This document shows positions 35,622 through 44,331 of a stretch of 64,000 nucleotides of DNA, piece by piece. The notes under the pieces were generated by a model. The model saw nothing but the letters and a program-made list of their open reading frames with translations, made no database searches and had not been told where the DNA came from. This stretch comes from Paenibacillus_V sp046244365. GTDB taxonomy: Bacteria; Bacillota; Bacilli; Paenibacillales; NBRC-103111. The position numbers were made by a program, and so were the translations under genes. Location: positions 3,968,001-4,032,000 of the forward strand of contig NZ_CP176395.1 of assembly GCF_046244365.1 (NCBI RefSeq), in the 5' to 3' direction. Numbering within the stretch: the first letter of the stretch is position 1; the number at the start of each line of letters is the position of its first letter.

Positions 35622-37445
35622 GTGAACGTGTTCAAGCAATTGAAGGAGTATTATTGGCCGGATCGAAAGCTTTTGTTTGTATCGATCGGATGTCTGGTAT
35701 TAGCCACGGCGCTCGGGCTCGTTTATCCGAACCTGCTGCGCTATTTGATCGACGATGTAATCCGTAAAGAGGAATACGGCATGGTGCCGAGGCTGGCGCT
35801 TGCGGTCGTATGCGTCGTATCCGTCAAAGGGCTGCTGCAATACCTGCACGGCTTGTCGGGCGGCTGGCTCGGCAACAAAGTCGCTTACAACATGAGGGGC
35901 GCGCTTTATCACAAATTGCAATTTTTGTCCTTTCAATATTATGACAAGGCCCGCACGGGCGACTTGATGTCGAGGCTAACGGCCGATTTGGAGGCAATCC
36001 GCCAGTTCATCGGGTTTGGGTTCGCGCAAATTTTGAACGTCGTGCTCATGGTGGTATTCGGCTCGGCCATGATGTTCTCGCTGAACTGGAAGCTGACGCT
36101 CATCACGTTCGTGACCATGCCGTTTCTCGTCTTCACCGCGATGAAATTCGAGAAAAACATCCATCCCGCCTTTCGCAGCATCCGCAAATCGATGAGCGAT
36201 TTGACGACGGCGGTTCAGGAAAATATTACCGGCGTTCGCACGGTGAAATCGTTTGCGCGCGAGCCTTACGAAATCGACAAATTTTCCGAGCGCAGCACCG
36301 CTTATAAAGATACGAACATCCAAACCTCGAACATTTGGGCGAAATACTTTCCGGTTATGGAGCTGTTCGCAAATTTAAGCGTAGTCGTGCTTCTTGGCGC
36401 CGGCGGTTACCTGGTGATCGAAGAATCGATGACGATCGGCGAGCTGGTCGCATTCTTCAGCCTAATCTGGTACATTATCGGTCCTATGTGGGGCATAGGC
36501 TTCCACATTAATAACTATACGCAATCCAAAGCATCCGGTGAGCGCGTACTGGAGATTTTGCACCAATACGTTCACGTCAAAGACAAGGAAAACGCCGTAA
36601 AGCTGATTCCGGATCAAGTAAAAGGCCATGTACGGTATGAAAACGTTACGTTTGCCTATCCGGATGCCAAGCCGGCGCTTACCGATTTCAGTTTGGATGC
36701 CCCTCCGGGCAGCGTGATCGGCATGCTTGGCGGTACGGGCGCGGGTAAATCGACCGTGATTCAGCTGCTGCTGAGGGCGTACAACATCAAAGAAGGCAAA
36801 ATCACGCTGGATGGGCGTAATATCGCCGATATTCAAGTTCGGGATCTGCGCGAACAGACGGCGCTCGTATTCCAAGAGACGTTCCTGTTCTCCGCTTCGA
36901 TTCGGAACAACATTGCGTACGGCAACCGCGACGTTTCGCTGGAGCAAATTATCGAGGCCTCGAAGATGGCTAAAGCGCATGATTTCATCATGGAGCTGCC
37001 TCTCGGGTACGATACGATCGTCGGCGAGCGCGGACTCGGATTGTCCGGCGGGCAAAAGCAGCGTATCGCGATTGCCAGGGCGCTGCTCAAGGATCCGAAA
37101 ATTTTGATTCTCGATGACGCGACAAGCGCCGTCGACATGGAAACCGAGCATGAGATCCAAGCCGGCTTCAAGCAGCTGATGAAGGGACGTACGACATTTA
37201 TCATCGCGCACCGTATTTCTTCGCTTCGTCATGCCGACGAGATTATCGTATTAGACAAGGGCCATACCGTGCAGCGCGGATCGCATGAAGAGCTGCTGAA
37301 GCAGCCGGGGCCGTATCTCGACACGTATAACATTCAATATGCGGATCGACCGCAGGAAGACAATAACGGCCATGATGCCGCCGAGCATGAGGAGCAAGGC
37401 AAATTGGCGGAAGTCATTCGTTTGGAGAGGAGGCTGGCGCAGTGA
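35622..37445 (+). CDS. ABC multidrug exporter half, degenerate-site subunit (BmrC-like)
   Basis: 607 residues: six membrane helices (about 18-310) and a nucleotide-binding domain. Walker A GGTGAGKST, signature LSGGQKQ, Walker B ILILDDATSAVD, H-loop IAHR. The residue after the Walker B aspartate is Asp where the catalytic Glu is expected, as in the BmrC-type half of heterodimeric exporters. GTG start with TAGGGGG 8 nt upstream. The stop overlaps the next start by 4 nt. The pair would form one drug- or lipid-exporting complex with a single active ATP site. Substrate unknown. Confidence 0.88.
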   Translation: MNVFKQLKEYYWPDRKLLFVSIGCLVLATALGLVYPNLLRYLIDDVIRKEEYGMVPRLALAVVCVVSVKGLLQYLHGLSGGWLGNKVAYNMRGALYHKLQFLSFQYYDKARTGDLMSRLTADLEAIRQFIGFGFAQILNVVLMVVFGSAMMFSLNWKLTLITFVTMPFLVFTAMKFEKNIHPAFRSIRKSMSDLTTAVQENITGVRTVKSFAREPYEIDKFSERSTAYKDTNIQTSNIWAKYFPVMELFANLSVVVLLGAGGYLVIEESMTIGELVAFFSLIWYIIGPMWGIGFHINNYTQSKASGERVLEILHQYVHVKDKENAVKLIPDQVKGHVRYENVTFAYPDAKPALTDFSLDAPPGSVIGMLGGTGAGKSTVIQLLLRAYNIKEGKITLDGRNIADIQVRDLREQTALVFQETFLFSASIRNNIAYGNRDVSLEQIIEASKMAKAHDFIMELPLGYDTIVGERGLGLSGGQKQRIAIARALLKDPKILILDDATSAVDMETEHEIQAGFKQLMKGRTTFIIAHRISSLRHADEIIVLDKGHTVQRGSHEELLKQPGPYLDTYNIQYADRPQEDNNGHDAAEHEEQGKLAEVIRLERRLAQ

Positions 37446-39340
37446 GCGGACAGCAGGAAGAACGAAGTCGGCAGGAAACGGCGGATAACGGAAGCCAGGC
37501 CGAGCCGGAAGTGAAAACGGGAGACGCCGGCCCCAATCAAGCAAAGGCGAATGAACGTTTTACTTATCAAGACGACGAAGTGATGGAGAAGGCATTCGAC
37601 TGGAGCCAGCTGCGCCGGTTGTCGCACTATTTGAAGCCTTACGGGCGTCAAATGATGCCGATCATCATCATTACGATGCTGCTTGGTACGCTTACCAAGC
37701 TGGCGATCCCTTTTCTGATCACGCTGGCAATCGACGATGCCTTAATCGCAGGAAACAGCTCGAAGCTGATTACGATCGTGTGCATTATGGCCGGCGTTTA
37801 CGTAGTCCAGTGGCTGGCGAATAATTACCGCATCCGCTATATGAACAACATCGGACAGAAGGTCATTTACGACCTGAGGAAGGATTTGTTCAGCCACATC
37901 CAGCAGCTTTCGTTCCGTTTTTTCGATAAGCGTCCGGCGGGCTCTGTGCTCGTTCGCGTGACGAACGACGTAAACTCGATGCAGGATTTGTTTACGAACG
38001 GCGTCGTGAACGTGCTGATCGATCTGGTGCAGCTGGTCGGTATCATCATTATTTTGCTCAGTATGAACGTGAAGCTGGGGCTTGCGATCATCGTTACCGT
38101 ACCGCTTATGTTCCTCGTGTCGACTACGCTGCGCAAGCGGATCCGCCGGGCATGGCAGGACGTTCGGACGAAGCAGTCGCGGATCAACTCCCACTTGAAC
38201 GAATCCATTCAGGGGATTAAAGTGACGCAGGCGTTTACGCAGGAAAAGGAAAATATCGGCTATTTCAAAAATATGAACGATACGAACCGCAAGTCGTGGA
38301 ACAACGCAACCGCGCTGAACCAAAGCTTCGGACCGATCATCGAGGTAACCGGGGCGATCGGGTATTGCATCTTGTTCTGGTACGGCGCTTCACTCGTGCA
38401 GAGCGGCGCAGTGACGATCGGCGTATTGGTCGGCTTCGCGACTTACATCGGCAACTTCTGGGAGCCGATCAACCGTTTGGGACAAATGTATTCGCAGCTT
38501 TTGATCGCCATGGCCTCCTCGGAGCGCATTTTCGAATTTATGGATGAGAAGCCCAACGTTGCCGAAGCGAAGCATGCAACCAAGCTGCCGCCGATCAAAG
38601 GGAACATTCATTTTGAAGACATCGTGTTCGAATACGAAAAAGACCGCCCTGCGCTTCGCGGCATTAGCCTGAAAGTGCGGGCAGGGCAGTCGGTGGCGCT
38701 CGTCGGACATACCGGCTCGGGCAAAAGCACGATCATTAACCTGCTTTGCCGCTTCTACGATCCGGTACAAGGAAACGTGATCCTTGACGGTCACGATATC
38801 CGCGACGTCACCATCGAAAGCTTGCGTTCGCAGGTCGGCATCGTGCTGCAGGATACGTTCATTTTCTCGGGTACGATCCGCGACAACATCCGCTTCGGCA
38901 AGCTGAATGCGACCGACGAGGAAGTGGAAGCGGCGGCCAAAGCCGTCCATGCGCACGATTTTATCGTCAACCTGCCGCAGGGCTACGATACCGAGGTGCA
39001 GGAGCGCGGCAACGTGCTGTCGATGGGGCAGCGTCAGCTTTTATCCTTTGCGCGTGCTCTGCTCGCCGATCCTCGCGTGCTCATTCTCGACGAAGCGACG
39101 GCCAGCATCGATACGGAAACCGAGCTGAAAATTCAGGAGGCGCTCAAGACGCTGCTTCAAGGCCGCACCTCCTTTATTATCGCGCATCGGTTGTCGACGA
39201 TCCGCAGCTGTGACAATATCGTGGTGCTTGATCACGGCCGCATTATGGAAAGCGGCAGCCACGAGCAGCTGATGGAGCATCAAGGCATTTATTACGGCTT
39301 GATTCAAGCGCAGTACCGCTTTCTTAGCGAAGCAAGCTAG
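37442..39340 (+). CDS. ABC multidrug exporter half, catalytic subunit (BmrD-like)
   Basis: 632 residues with an N-terminal charged extension (about 50 residues), six membrane helices, and a nucleotide-binding domain. Walker A GHTGSGKST and Walker B VLILDEATASID are canonical, with the catalytic Glu, but the signature reads LSMGQRQ instead of LSGGQ. This is the complement of its partner: the partner's canonical LSGGQ pairs with this Walker site to form the one competent site. GTG start, coupled to the upstream gene. An extended N-terminus is also known from BmrD-type halves. Confidence 0.88.
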   Translation: MSGQQEERSRQETADNGSQAEPEVKTGDAGPNQAKANERFTYQDDEVMEKAFDWSQLRRLSHYLKPYGRQMMPIIIITMLLGTLTKLAIPFLITLAIDDALIAGNSSKLITIVCIMAGVYVVQWLANNYRIRYMNNIGQKVIYDLRKDLFSHIQQLSFRFFDKRPAGSVLVRVTNDVNSMQDLFTNGVVNVLIDLVQLVGIIIILLSMNVKLGLAIIVTVPLMFLVSTTLRKRIRRAWQDVRTKQSRINSHLNESIQGIKVTQAFTQEKENIGYFKNMNDTNRKSWNNATALNQSFGPIIEVTGAIGYCILFWYGASLVQSGAVTIGVLVGFATYIGNFWEPINRLGQMYSQLLIAMASSERIFEFMDEKPNVAEAKHATKLPPIKGNIHFEDIVFEYEKDRPALRGISLKVRAGQSVALVGHTGSGKSTIINLLCRFYDPVQGNVILDGHDIRDVTIESLRSQVGIVLQDTFIFSGTIRDNIRFGKLNATDEEVEAAAKAVHAHDFIVNLPQGYDTEVQERGNVLSMGQRQLLSFARALLADPRVLILDEATASIDTETELKIQEALKTLLQGRTSFIIAHRLSTIRSCDNIVVLDHGRIMESGSHEQLMEHQGIYYGLIQAQYRFLSEAS

Positions 39341-39355
39341 AGGATAAAGCTCTTC

Positions 39356-39424
39356 CCTCCGAAGCGAAGGCAGCCTGAAAAGACGCAAGTTATTTTCATG
39401 TTGCCTTCCCGGAGGTTTTCTTTT
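39356..39424 (+). terminator. Terminator-like long hairpin after the ABC pair
   Basis: CCTCCG and GAAGGCA pair with TGCCTTC and CGGAGG across an inner TGAAAA / TTTTCA stem; TTTTCTTTT follows. Confidence 0.65.
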
Positions 39425-39507
39425 ACACTTGATGTTAACGTGAACAATTCAGTTGAATCGCTCATATAGCTTACTTTCATTTCCCCATTCGAAGGAGTGT
39501 AAAATCC

Positions 39508-40272
39508 ATGAAGAGCAAATTTTCGGCACAGCTGTATACGCTTCGCAACGAGCTTGAGAAAGACTTTCCCGGCGTTCTGCGCGAGTTGAAAAAAATGGGT
39601 TGGGCCGGCGTGCAAATTTCCGGACTGCGCGGCTACAGCGCGGAAGAAATCGCATCGGTGCTGAAGGAAACGGGGCTCGGCACGGCAGGGATGCATATCG
39701 GGCTTGACCGGTTCCGCGGCGAGCTGGACACGGTGCTTGAGGAGGCCCGTCTTTTTAACACGAAAGACTTGATTTTGCCGGGTCTTCCCGAGTCCGTGCG
39801 CAATGAAGATGGATACCGCACGATCCGCAGCGAAATGAACGATATTGCCCGCAAGCTTGCTCCGCAAGGCTATCGGATCAGCTATCATAACCATGCTTGG
39901 GAATTCGACACGGTCATCGAAGGCAAGTCGGCGCTCGAATATTTGCTGGAGCCTGCTCCGGACAATGCGCTGCTCGCCGAAATCGACGTTTATTGGGTGA
40001 AAAGAGGGGGCAGCGACCCGGTTTCGTTCATCTCTCCTTACGCAAACCGGATGCCGATCATTCACTTGAAGGATATGACGAACGACGAACGGCAAACGTT
40101 CGCCGAAATCGGCACGGGCGTCATCGATTTTGCGCCGATTTTGACTTGGGGCGAGCAAAACGGCATCGAATGGTACTGCGTCGAGCAGGACGTATGCCCG
40201 GGCAACCCGATGGACAGCATGCAGATCAGCTTGGATAACCTGAACAAGCTTGCCGACGAGCTGGCGAAATAA
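39508..40272 (+). CDS. Sugar phosphate isomerase/epimerase family TIM barrel
   Basis: 254 residues of the AP-endonuclease-2-like xylose-isomerase fold. Metal-binding positions are visible as SYHNHAWEF, EIDVYWV, HLKDM and a C-terminal VEQD. Such enzymes act on sugars or inositols; the substrate is not evident. AAGGAGTG lies 8 nt before the ATG. It stands alone, bounded by terminators. Confidence 0.82.
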   Translation: MKSKFSAQLYTLRNELEKDFPGVLRELKKMGWAGVQISGLRGYSAEEIASVLKETGLGTAGMHIGLDRFRGELDTVLEEARLFNTKDLILPGLPESVRNEDGYRTIRSEMNDIARKLAPQGYRISYHNHAWEFDTVIEGKSALEYLLEPAPDNALLAEIDVYWVKRGGSDPVSFISPYANRMPIIHLKDMTNDERQTFAEIGTGVIDFAPILTWGEQNGIEWYCVEQDVCPGNPMDSMQISLDNLNKLADELAK

Positions 40273-40299
40273 CGTAACGGCAAGACGATAGGAAACCGG

Positions 40300-40325
40300 A
40301 ACCCGCATCCATATGCGGGTTTTTT
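40300..40325 (+). terminator. Terminator after the TIM-barrel gene
   Basis: AACCCGCAT-N4-ATGCGGGTT followed by T-run. Confidence 0.9.
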
Positions 40326-40467
40326 GTTGATTTCCAAGACAGGTAGGGAGGCAAGACGTAACAGAAAGCAGGGAAGGTGAGAAGAGGGGGCGGGTATGGG
40401 GTGGAAGAGCGGCTGGAATCTCATACCCGTCTCCTCTCCCACGCGCAGACGTAAGGCTTCGCACAAA

Positions 40468-40536
40468 AAGGACCGACAGGGTGAAACTTCCCTGACGGTT
40501 GATCCTTGTCACTGCCCGGTTATCCGGCAGTTTTCC
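40468..40536 (+). promoter_or_regulatory. Two consecutive hairpins, possible attenuator
   Basis: First, 40468-40507: AAGGACCG-a-CAGGG pairs with CCCTG-a-CGGT and TCCTT. Second, 40511-40534: ACTGC-c-CGG-TTAT-CCG-GCAGT followed by TTTTCCTT, which looks like a terminator. Together they could be a leader control element for the GH18 gene 300 nt on. No known riboswitch class recognised. Confidence 0.45.
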
Positions 40537-40699
40537 TTCACATGCAGTCACCGATTGGGCATTAGCTGAATAGGCTACTCATGACGACTCGAATGGTTGA
40601 TGCGCCGGCGTTATTGCTGCGTTGCAGGGGCGTCTGGAAGCGCCCTGCGGCCGGCGAGCCGACGGAACCCGGGATCTGCTCGTACCGGATTGAAAATGG

Positions 40700-40828
40700 A
40701 AGTTCTTGCGAAAAGGTTGAGCTGCAAGTCTGACGGCTTGCCGCTTACGAAGCTGCGTTTCTCGCGAAACGGAGTAGCAAGTCTGACGACTTGCCGCTTA
40801 CGAAGTAACTTTTCTTGCGAAAAGTTTG
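40700..40828 (+). repeat. Tandem paired-hairpin repeats before the GH18 gene
   Basis: GCAAGTCTGACG followed by RCTTGCCGCTTACGAAG occurs at 40724 and 40777 (53-nt period). Each copy makes hairpin A, GCAAGT-CTGACG-RCTTGC, and is followed by hairpin B, CGTTTC-TCGC-GAAACG in one copy and CTTTTC-TTGC-GAAAAG in the next; a partial B precedes the first copy near 40700. Changes between copies preserve pairing. The last stem ends just before the GAGGAGG ribosome site. Confidence 0.85.
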
Positions 40829-40843
40829 AGGAGGTCCCCCCAC

Positions 40844-42124
40844 ATGCATATTGAAGTTGTTAGACCGGGCGATTCGGTCTGGGCGATTGCCCAGCGCTAC
40901 GGCGTGACACCGGCCTCGATTATCGAGGCGAACGGCATTTCGAACCCGCAGCGTCTTGTGATCGGGCAGTCGCTCGTCGTACCGACGGCGGGCTCGATTC
41001 ATACGGTACGGCCCGGTGAAAGCCTGTGGTCGATTGCCCAGCTGTACGGGGTAACGATGCAGGAGATCAGCCGGTTGAACCCGTCGATCCATTTTGCTCA
41101 GCTGCAGCCCGGAATGGTTATTCGCATACCGATCCGGCCGAAGCCGACGATCGAGGTCAACTCCTATTTGCAGCCGACCGGAACGGCTCAGGATGCGGAA
41201 CGCGTGAAGACGGCAGCTCCCCATTCCACGTATATCAGCATGTTCCAATACCGGGTTACGCGCGAAGGCGATCTCGTTGCTCCCCGTGTCGACCAGGCGC
41301 TGTCGGCGATGAAGGATACGAAAGCCGTGCCTATGATGGTCATTACGAATTTCGAGGAGGGCACGTTTTCGGGCGACATAGGCGCCGCCATCCTCCGGAA
41401 CGAATCGGTCCGGAGCAATCTCATCCGCAATGTGCTGAACGTGATGAAGGATAAAGGCTACTATGCGCTAAACATCGACTTCGAGCATTTGTATCCGGAG
41501 GACCGCGAGAAGTATAACGACTTTTTGCGGGAAATTACGCGGCAAGCCCATCTGGAGGGCCATTTGGTTTCTACGGCTCTTGCGCCCAAAACAAGCGCCG
41601 CGCAGGCCGGGCAATGGTACGAAGCGCATGATTACGCCGCACACGGCCGCATCGTCGACTTTGTCATCATCATGACGTACGAATGGGGCTGGTCGGGAGG
41701 TCCGCCGATGGCGGTCGCGCCGATTCCGCAGGTACGAAAAGTGCTGGACTACGCCGTATCCGTTATTCCGCGGAAAAAAATTATGATGGGCGCACCCTTG
41801 TACGGATACGATTGGACCTTGCCTTTTGTCAAAGGAGGCAAGTTCGCCCGCACGCTCGGCATCGATGAAGCGGTCGAGCAGGCGGCCCGCGTCAACGCCG
41901 CGATACAGTACGATTACACGTCCCAGGCTCCTCACTATACCTACTTTGACCGGGACGGAAAAGAGCATGTCGTCTGGTTCGAGGATCCGCGCAGCATGCA
42001 AGCCAAGTTTAATTTAATTAAAGAATACGGCCTCCGCGGCATCAGCTACTGGGTGCTCGGCAAGCCGTTCACGTCAAATTGGGTGCTGCTTGAGGACAAT
42101 TTCAAAATCAAATCGTATAAATAA
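40844..42124 (+). CDS. LysM-GH18 peptidoglycan hydrolase, YaaH/SleL type
   Basis: 426 residues. Two N-terminal LysM domains (about 2-46 and 50-95; VRPGDSVWAIAQRYGV and VRPGESLWSIAQLYGV), then a GH18 barrel with catalytic segment YYALNIDFEHL. There is no signal peptide, as is usual for spore proteins of this group that are built into the coat or cortex. SleL/YaaH cleaves cortex muropeptides during germination; this function is inferred from domain order and length. ATG at 40844 has GAGGAGG 9 nt upstream. Confidence 0.9.
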   Translation: MHIEVVRPGDSVWAIAQRYGVTPASIIEANGISNPQRLVIGQSLVVPTAGSIHTVRPGESLWSIAQLYGVTMQEISRLNPSIHFAQLQPGMVIRIPIRPKPTIEVNSYLQPTGTAQDAERVKTAAPHSTYISMFQYRVTREGDLVAPRVDQALSAMKDTKAVPMMVITNFEEGTFSGDIGAAILRNESVRSNLIRNVLNVMKDKGYYALNIDFEHLYPEDREKYNDFLREITRQAHLEGHLVSTALAPKTSAAQAGQWYEAHDYAAHGRIVDFVIIMTYEWGWSGGPPMAVAPIPQVRKVLDYAVSVIPRKKIMMGAPLYGYDWTLPFVKGGKFARTLGIDEAVEQAARVNAAIQYDYTSQAPHYTYFDRDGKEHVVWFEDPRSMQAKFNLIKEYGLRGISYWVLGKPFTSNWVLLEDNFKIKSYK

Positions 42125-42135
42125 ACGGGTTGCAG

Positions 42136-42158
42136 GCGGTCCTTTGGGGCCGCTTTTT
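42136..42158 (+). terminator. Terminator after the GH18 gene
   Basis: GCGGTCC-TTT-GGGGCCGC then five T. Confidence 0.8.
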
Positions 42159-42352
42159 CGTTTCTATCCGGGGGAACGGCTTCCGCGTCTTGGCGTAAGC
42201 GTTTTCTTCAATTAGTTGCAAAATTTGGAGCGAACATTTAATCTTATTGTACGTGCTTGTCGATAAAACAAAGTAACGGAATCAACCGGCGGTTGCCGCA
42301 GACATGCCGCAGACGCTCTGGCTGTGCACCGGTCTTGCAGGGGAGGGCCATA

Positions 42353-43282
42353 ATGAGATCGACGCGTTTGTTGTGGAGAGTCGCGGGAATTGCCGGACTG
42401 CTTGCCACCTTATTGTTCGTATTCGGATTCGGCTATGCGGTCAAGGACATTTTATTTCCTTCGGCGGCAGGCGAATTTGACGGCGCTCAGACGCCCGATC
42501 GGCAGGACAACATGCTTTCGCAGGACAAAATAAACATTCTTGCCCTAGGCGATTCTTTGACCAAAGGGACAGGCGATCAAACCGGCGAGGGGTATGTCGG
42601 CAAAGTGAAAAAAGGGCTTGAAGCGGCATACAAGAAGCCCGTCTTCATCTGGAACTATGCGGTGAACGGCCAGCTCTCGGAGCAGCTGCTGATGCAGCTG
42701 AACGCGGCGGACAGTCAGCTGCCCGGCTTCGTCAAGCAAGCGAACGTCATTATGCTGACGATCGGGGGCAACGACCTGAACCGTGCGGCGAACATTGCCG
42801 GCGGGTCGGCTCCTGCATCGCCTGCACCGGGAGCGCCTGCCGTATCGCCGGGCACGGCCGTTACGCCTGCGCCGACTGCCCAAGCGACGCCTAAGCCGCC
42901 CTCGGCTTCCGGCACTGCCGCTTTGCCCGAATCGCTGAACCTCGATTTCGATTCGCTGCGCAAGCAGCTTCCCGCAGCGGCGGACAAGCTTGCCGCCATT
43001 CTGGCGAAGCTCGCCGAGCTGAACCCGAAAGCCCGTATCGTATATGTGGGGCTTTACCATCCGTATTTGGATTCCGATCCGGACCGGATCGGATCGCCTG
43101 TCATTCAGGAGTGGAATGCGAAGGCGTTCGCCTCGGCGAACCGATACGCCAATGTAACGGTCGTGCCGACCTACGATTTGTTTGAACGCGAACAGACGCG
43201 TTATTTGTCCGTCGACCATTTTCATCCGAATGCGCTCGGCTACGAGCGGATGGCGGAGCGCGTGCTGCAGGTGCTGGAGTAA
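42353..43282 (+). CDS. GDSL/SGNH-family lipase or esterase, membrane anchored
   Basis: 309 residues. N-terminal membrane helix (about 9-30), then an SGNH hydrolase fold with block I ALGDSLTKGTGD (catalytic Ser), block III IGGNDLN, and block V DHFHPN (Asp-His). A Pro/Ala/Thr-rich insert of about 35 residues follows block III and is probably a disordered loop. Likely an extracytoplasmic esterase related to B. subtilis YpmR. ATG at 42353 has GGGGAGGG upstream. An ABC pair follows 20 nt later, so they may be one operon. Confidence 0.85.
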   Translation: MRSTRLLWRVAGIAGLLATLLFVFGFGYAVKDILFPSAAGEFDGAQTPDRQDNMLSQDKINILALGDSLTKGTGDQTGEGYVGKVKKGLEAAYKKPVFIWNYAVNGQLSEQLLMQLNAADSQLPGFVKQANVIMLTIGGNDLNRAANIAGGSAPASPAPGAPAVSPGTAVTPAPTAQATPKPPSASGTAALPESLNLDFDSLRKQLPAAADKLAAILAKLAELNPKARIVYVGLYHPYLDSDPDRIGSPVIQEWNAKAFASANRYANVTVVPTYDLFEREQTRYLSVDHFHPNALGYERMAERVLQVLE

Positions 43283-43302
43283 AGCGAAGGGAGAGGTGCG
43301 GG

Positions 43303-44331
43303 GTGAGCGACGTTTCAACCGTGCTGTCCGTCAGGGGCATCACCAAAACGATCAAAAATAAGCAAATCATCAAAGGGATATCGTTCGACGTTTACGCGGG
43401 CGAAGTGTTCGGCTTTCTAGGTCCGAACGGGGCAGGCAAGACGACGACGATTCGTATGCTGGTAGATCTGATTAAGCCGACGACCGGCACGATCTCGATA
43501 TGCGGCGTGCCGGTCGGCGAGCGCCCTAACGACGCTTTGCGGAACATCGGCTGCATCGTCGAAAACCCGGAGCTATACAGCTATTTGTCCGGCTGGGAAA
43601 ATCTCGAGCATTTCGCGCGAATGCTGCCGGACGTCGATGATGCGCGCATACGCGAAGTCGTGGCCATTGTCGGCATGGATAAGCGCATTTACGATAAGGT
43701 TCGCACTTACTCGCTCGGCATGCGCCAGCGGCTCGGCATTGCGCAGGCACTACTCGGCAGGCCACGGCTGCTCATTCTCGACGAGCCGACGAACGGACTC
43801 GATCCGCAGGGCATCAAGGAAATGCGCGTGTTCATTCGCAATTTGGCTAAAGACGGACTGAGCGTCTTCGTTTCGAGTCATTTGCTGAGCGAAATTCAAC
43901 TGATGTGCGACCGGGTTGCGATTATCAGCCACGGGAGCGTCATCGCCGTAGGCGAAGTTTCGGAGCTGCTCAGCCGGTCCGAAGCGTCGGTCGTTTGGCG
44001 GGCCGTTCCGGCCGAACGCGCGCTTGCGGTTTTGCGTCAGAGCGGCTGGAACGGAACCGTTCGCGAGACGGAAGCCGGCCCGGAGCCGGACGGCCTCTCG
44101 CTGACGGCCGCGTCGCTCGGTACAGCCGGACCTGAACGAACCACCGCGACGGCGGAGAAGATATCCGCGGCAAGAATCGCTACGATCGACGCGGATATGC
44201 CGCAGCATGACATCCCCCGCGTAAACCGCCTTATGGTGGAGGCGGACGTCGACGTTTACGCGATTACGGTCTACAACCCGACGCTGGAAGATCTGTTCCT
44301 GCGCCTGACGGAGGGTGAAACGATTGATTAG
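43303..44331 (+). CDS. ABC-2 type transporter ATPase
   Basis: 342 residues. Walker A GPNGAGKTT, signature YSLGMRQRL (degenerate LSGGQ common in this group), Walker B LLILDEPTNGLDP, and a C-terminal extension of about 100 residues ending LEDLFLRLTEGE, typical of antibiotic- or lipid-exporting ABC-2 ATPases. An unusual Ala/Thr/Glu-rich segment lies near residues 245-290. GTG start with GGGAGAGG upstream. Coupled to the permease. Confidence 0.9.
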   Translation: MSDVSTVLSVRGITKTIKNKQIIKGISFDVYAGEVFGFLGPNGAGKTTTIRMLVDLIKPTTGTISICGVPVGERPNDALRNIGCIVENPELYSYLSGWENLEHFARMLPDVDDARIREVVAIVGMDKRIYDKVRTYSLGMRQRLGIAQALLGRPRLLILDEPTNGLDPQGIKEMRVFIRNLAKDGLSVFVSSHLLSEIQLMCDRVAIISHGSVIAVGEVSELLSRSEASVVWRAVPAERALAVLRQSGWNGTVRETEAGPEPDGLSLTAASLGTAGPERTTATAEKISAARIATIDADMPQHDIPRVNRLMVEADVDVYAITVYNPTLEDLFLRLTEGETID

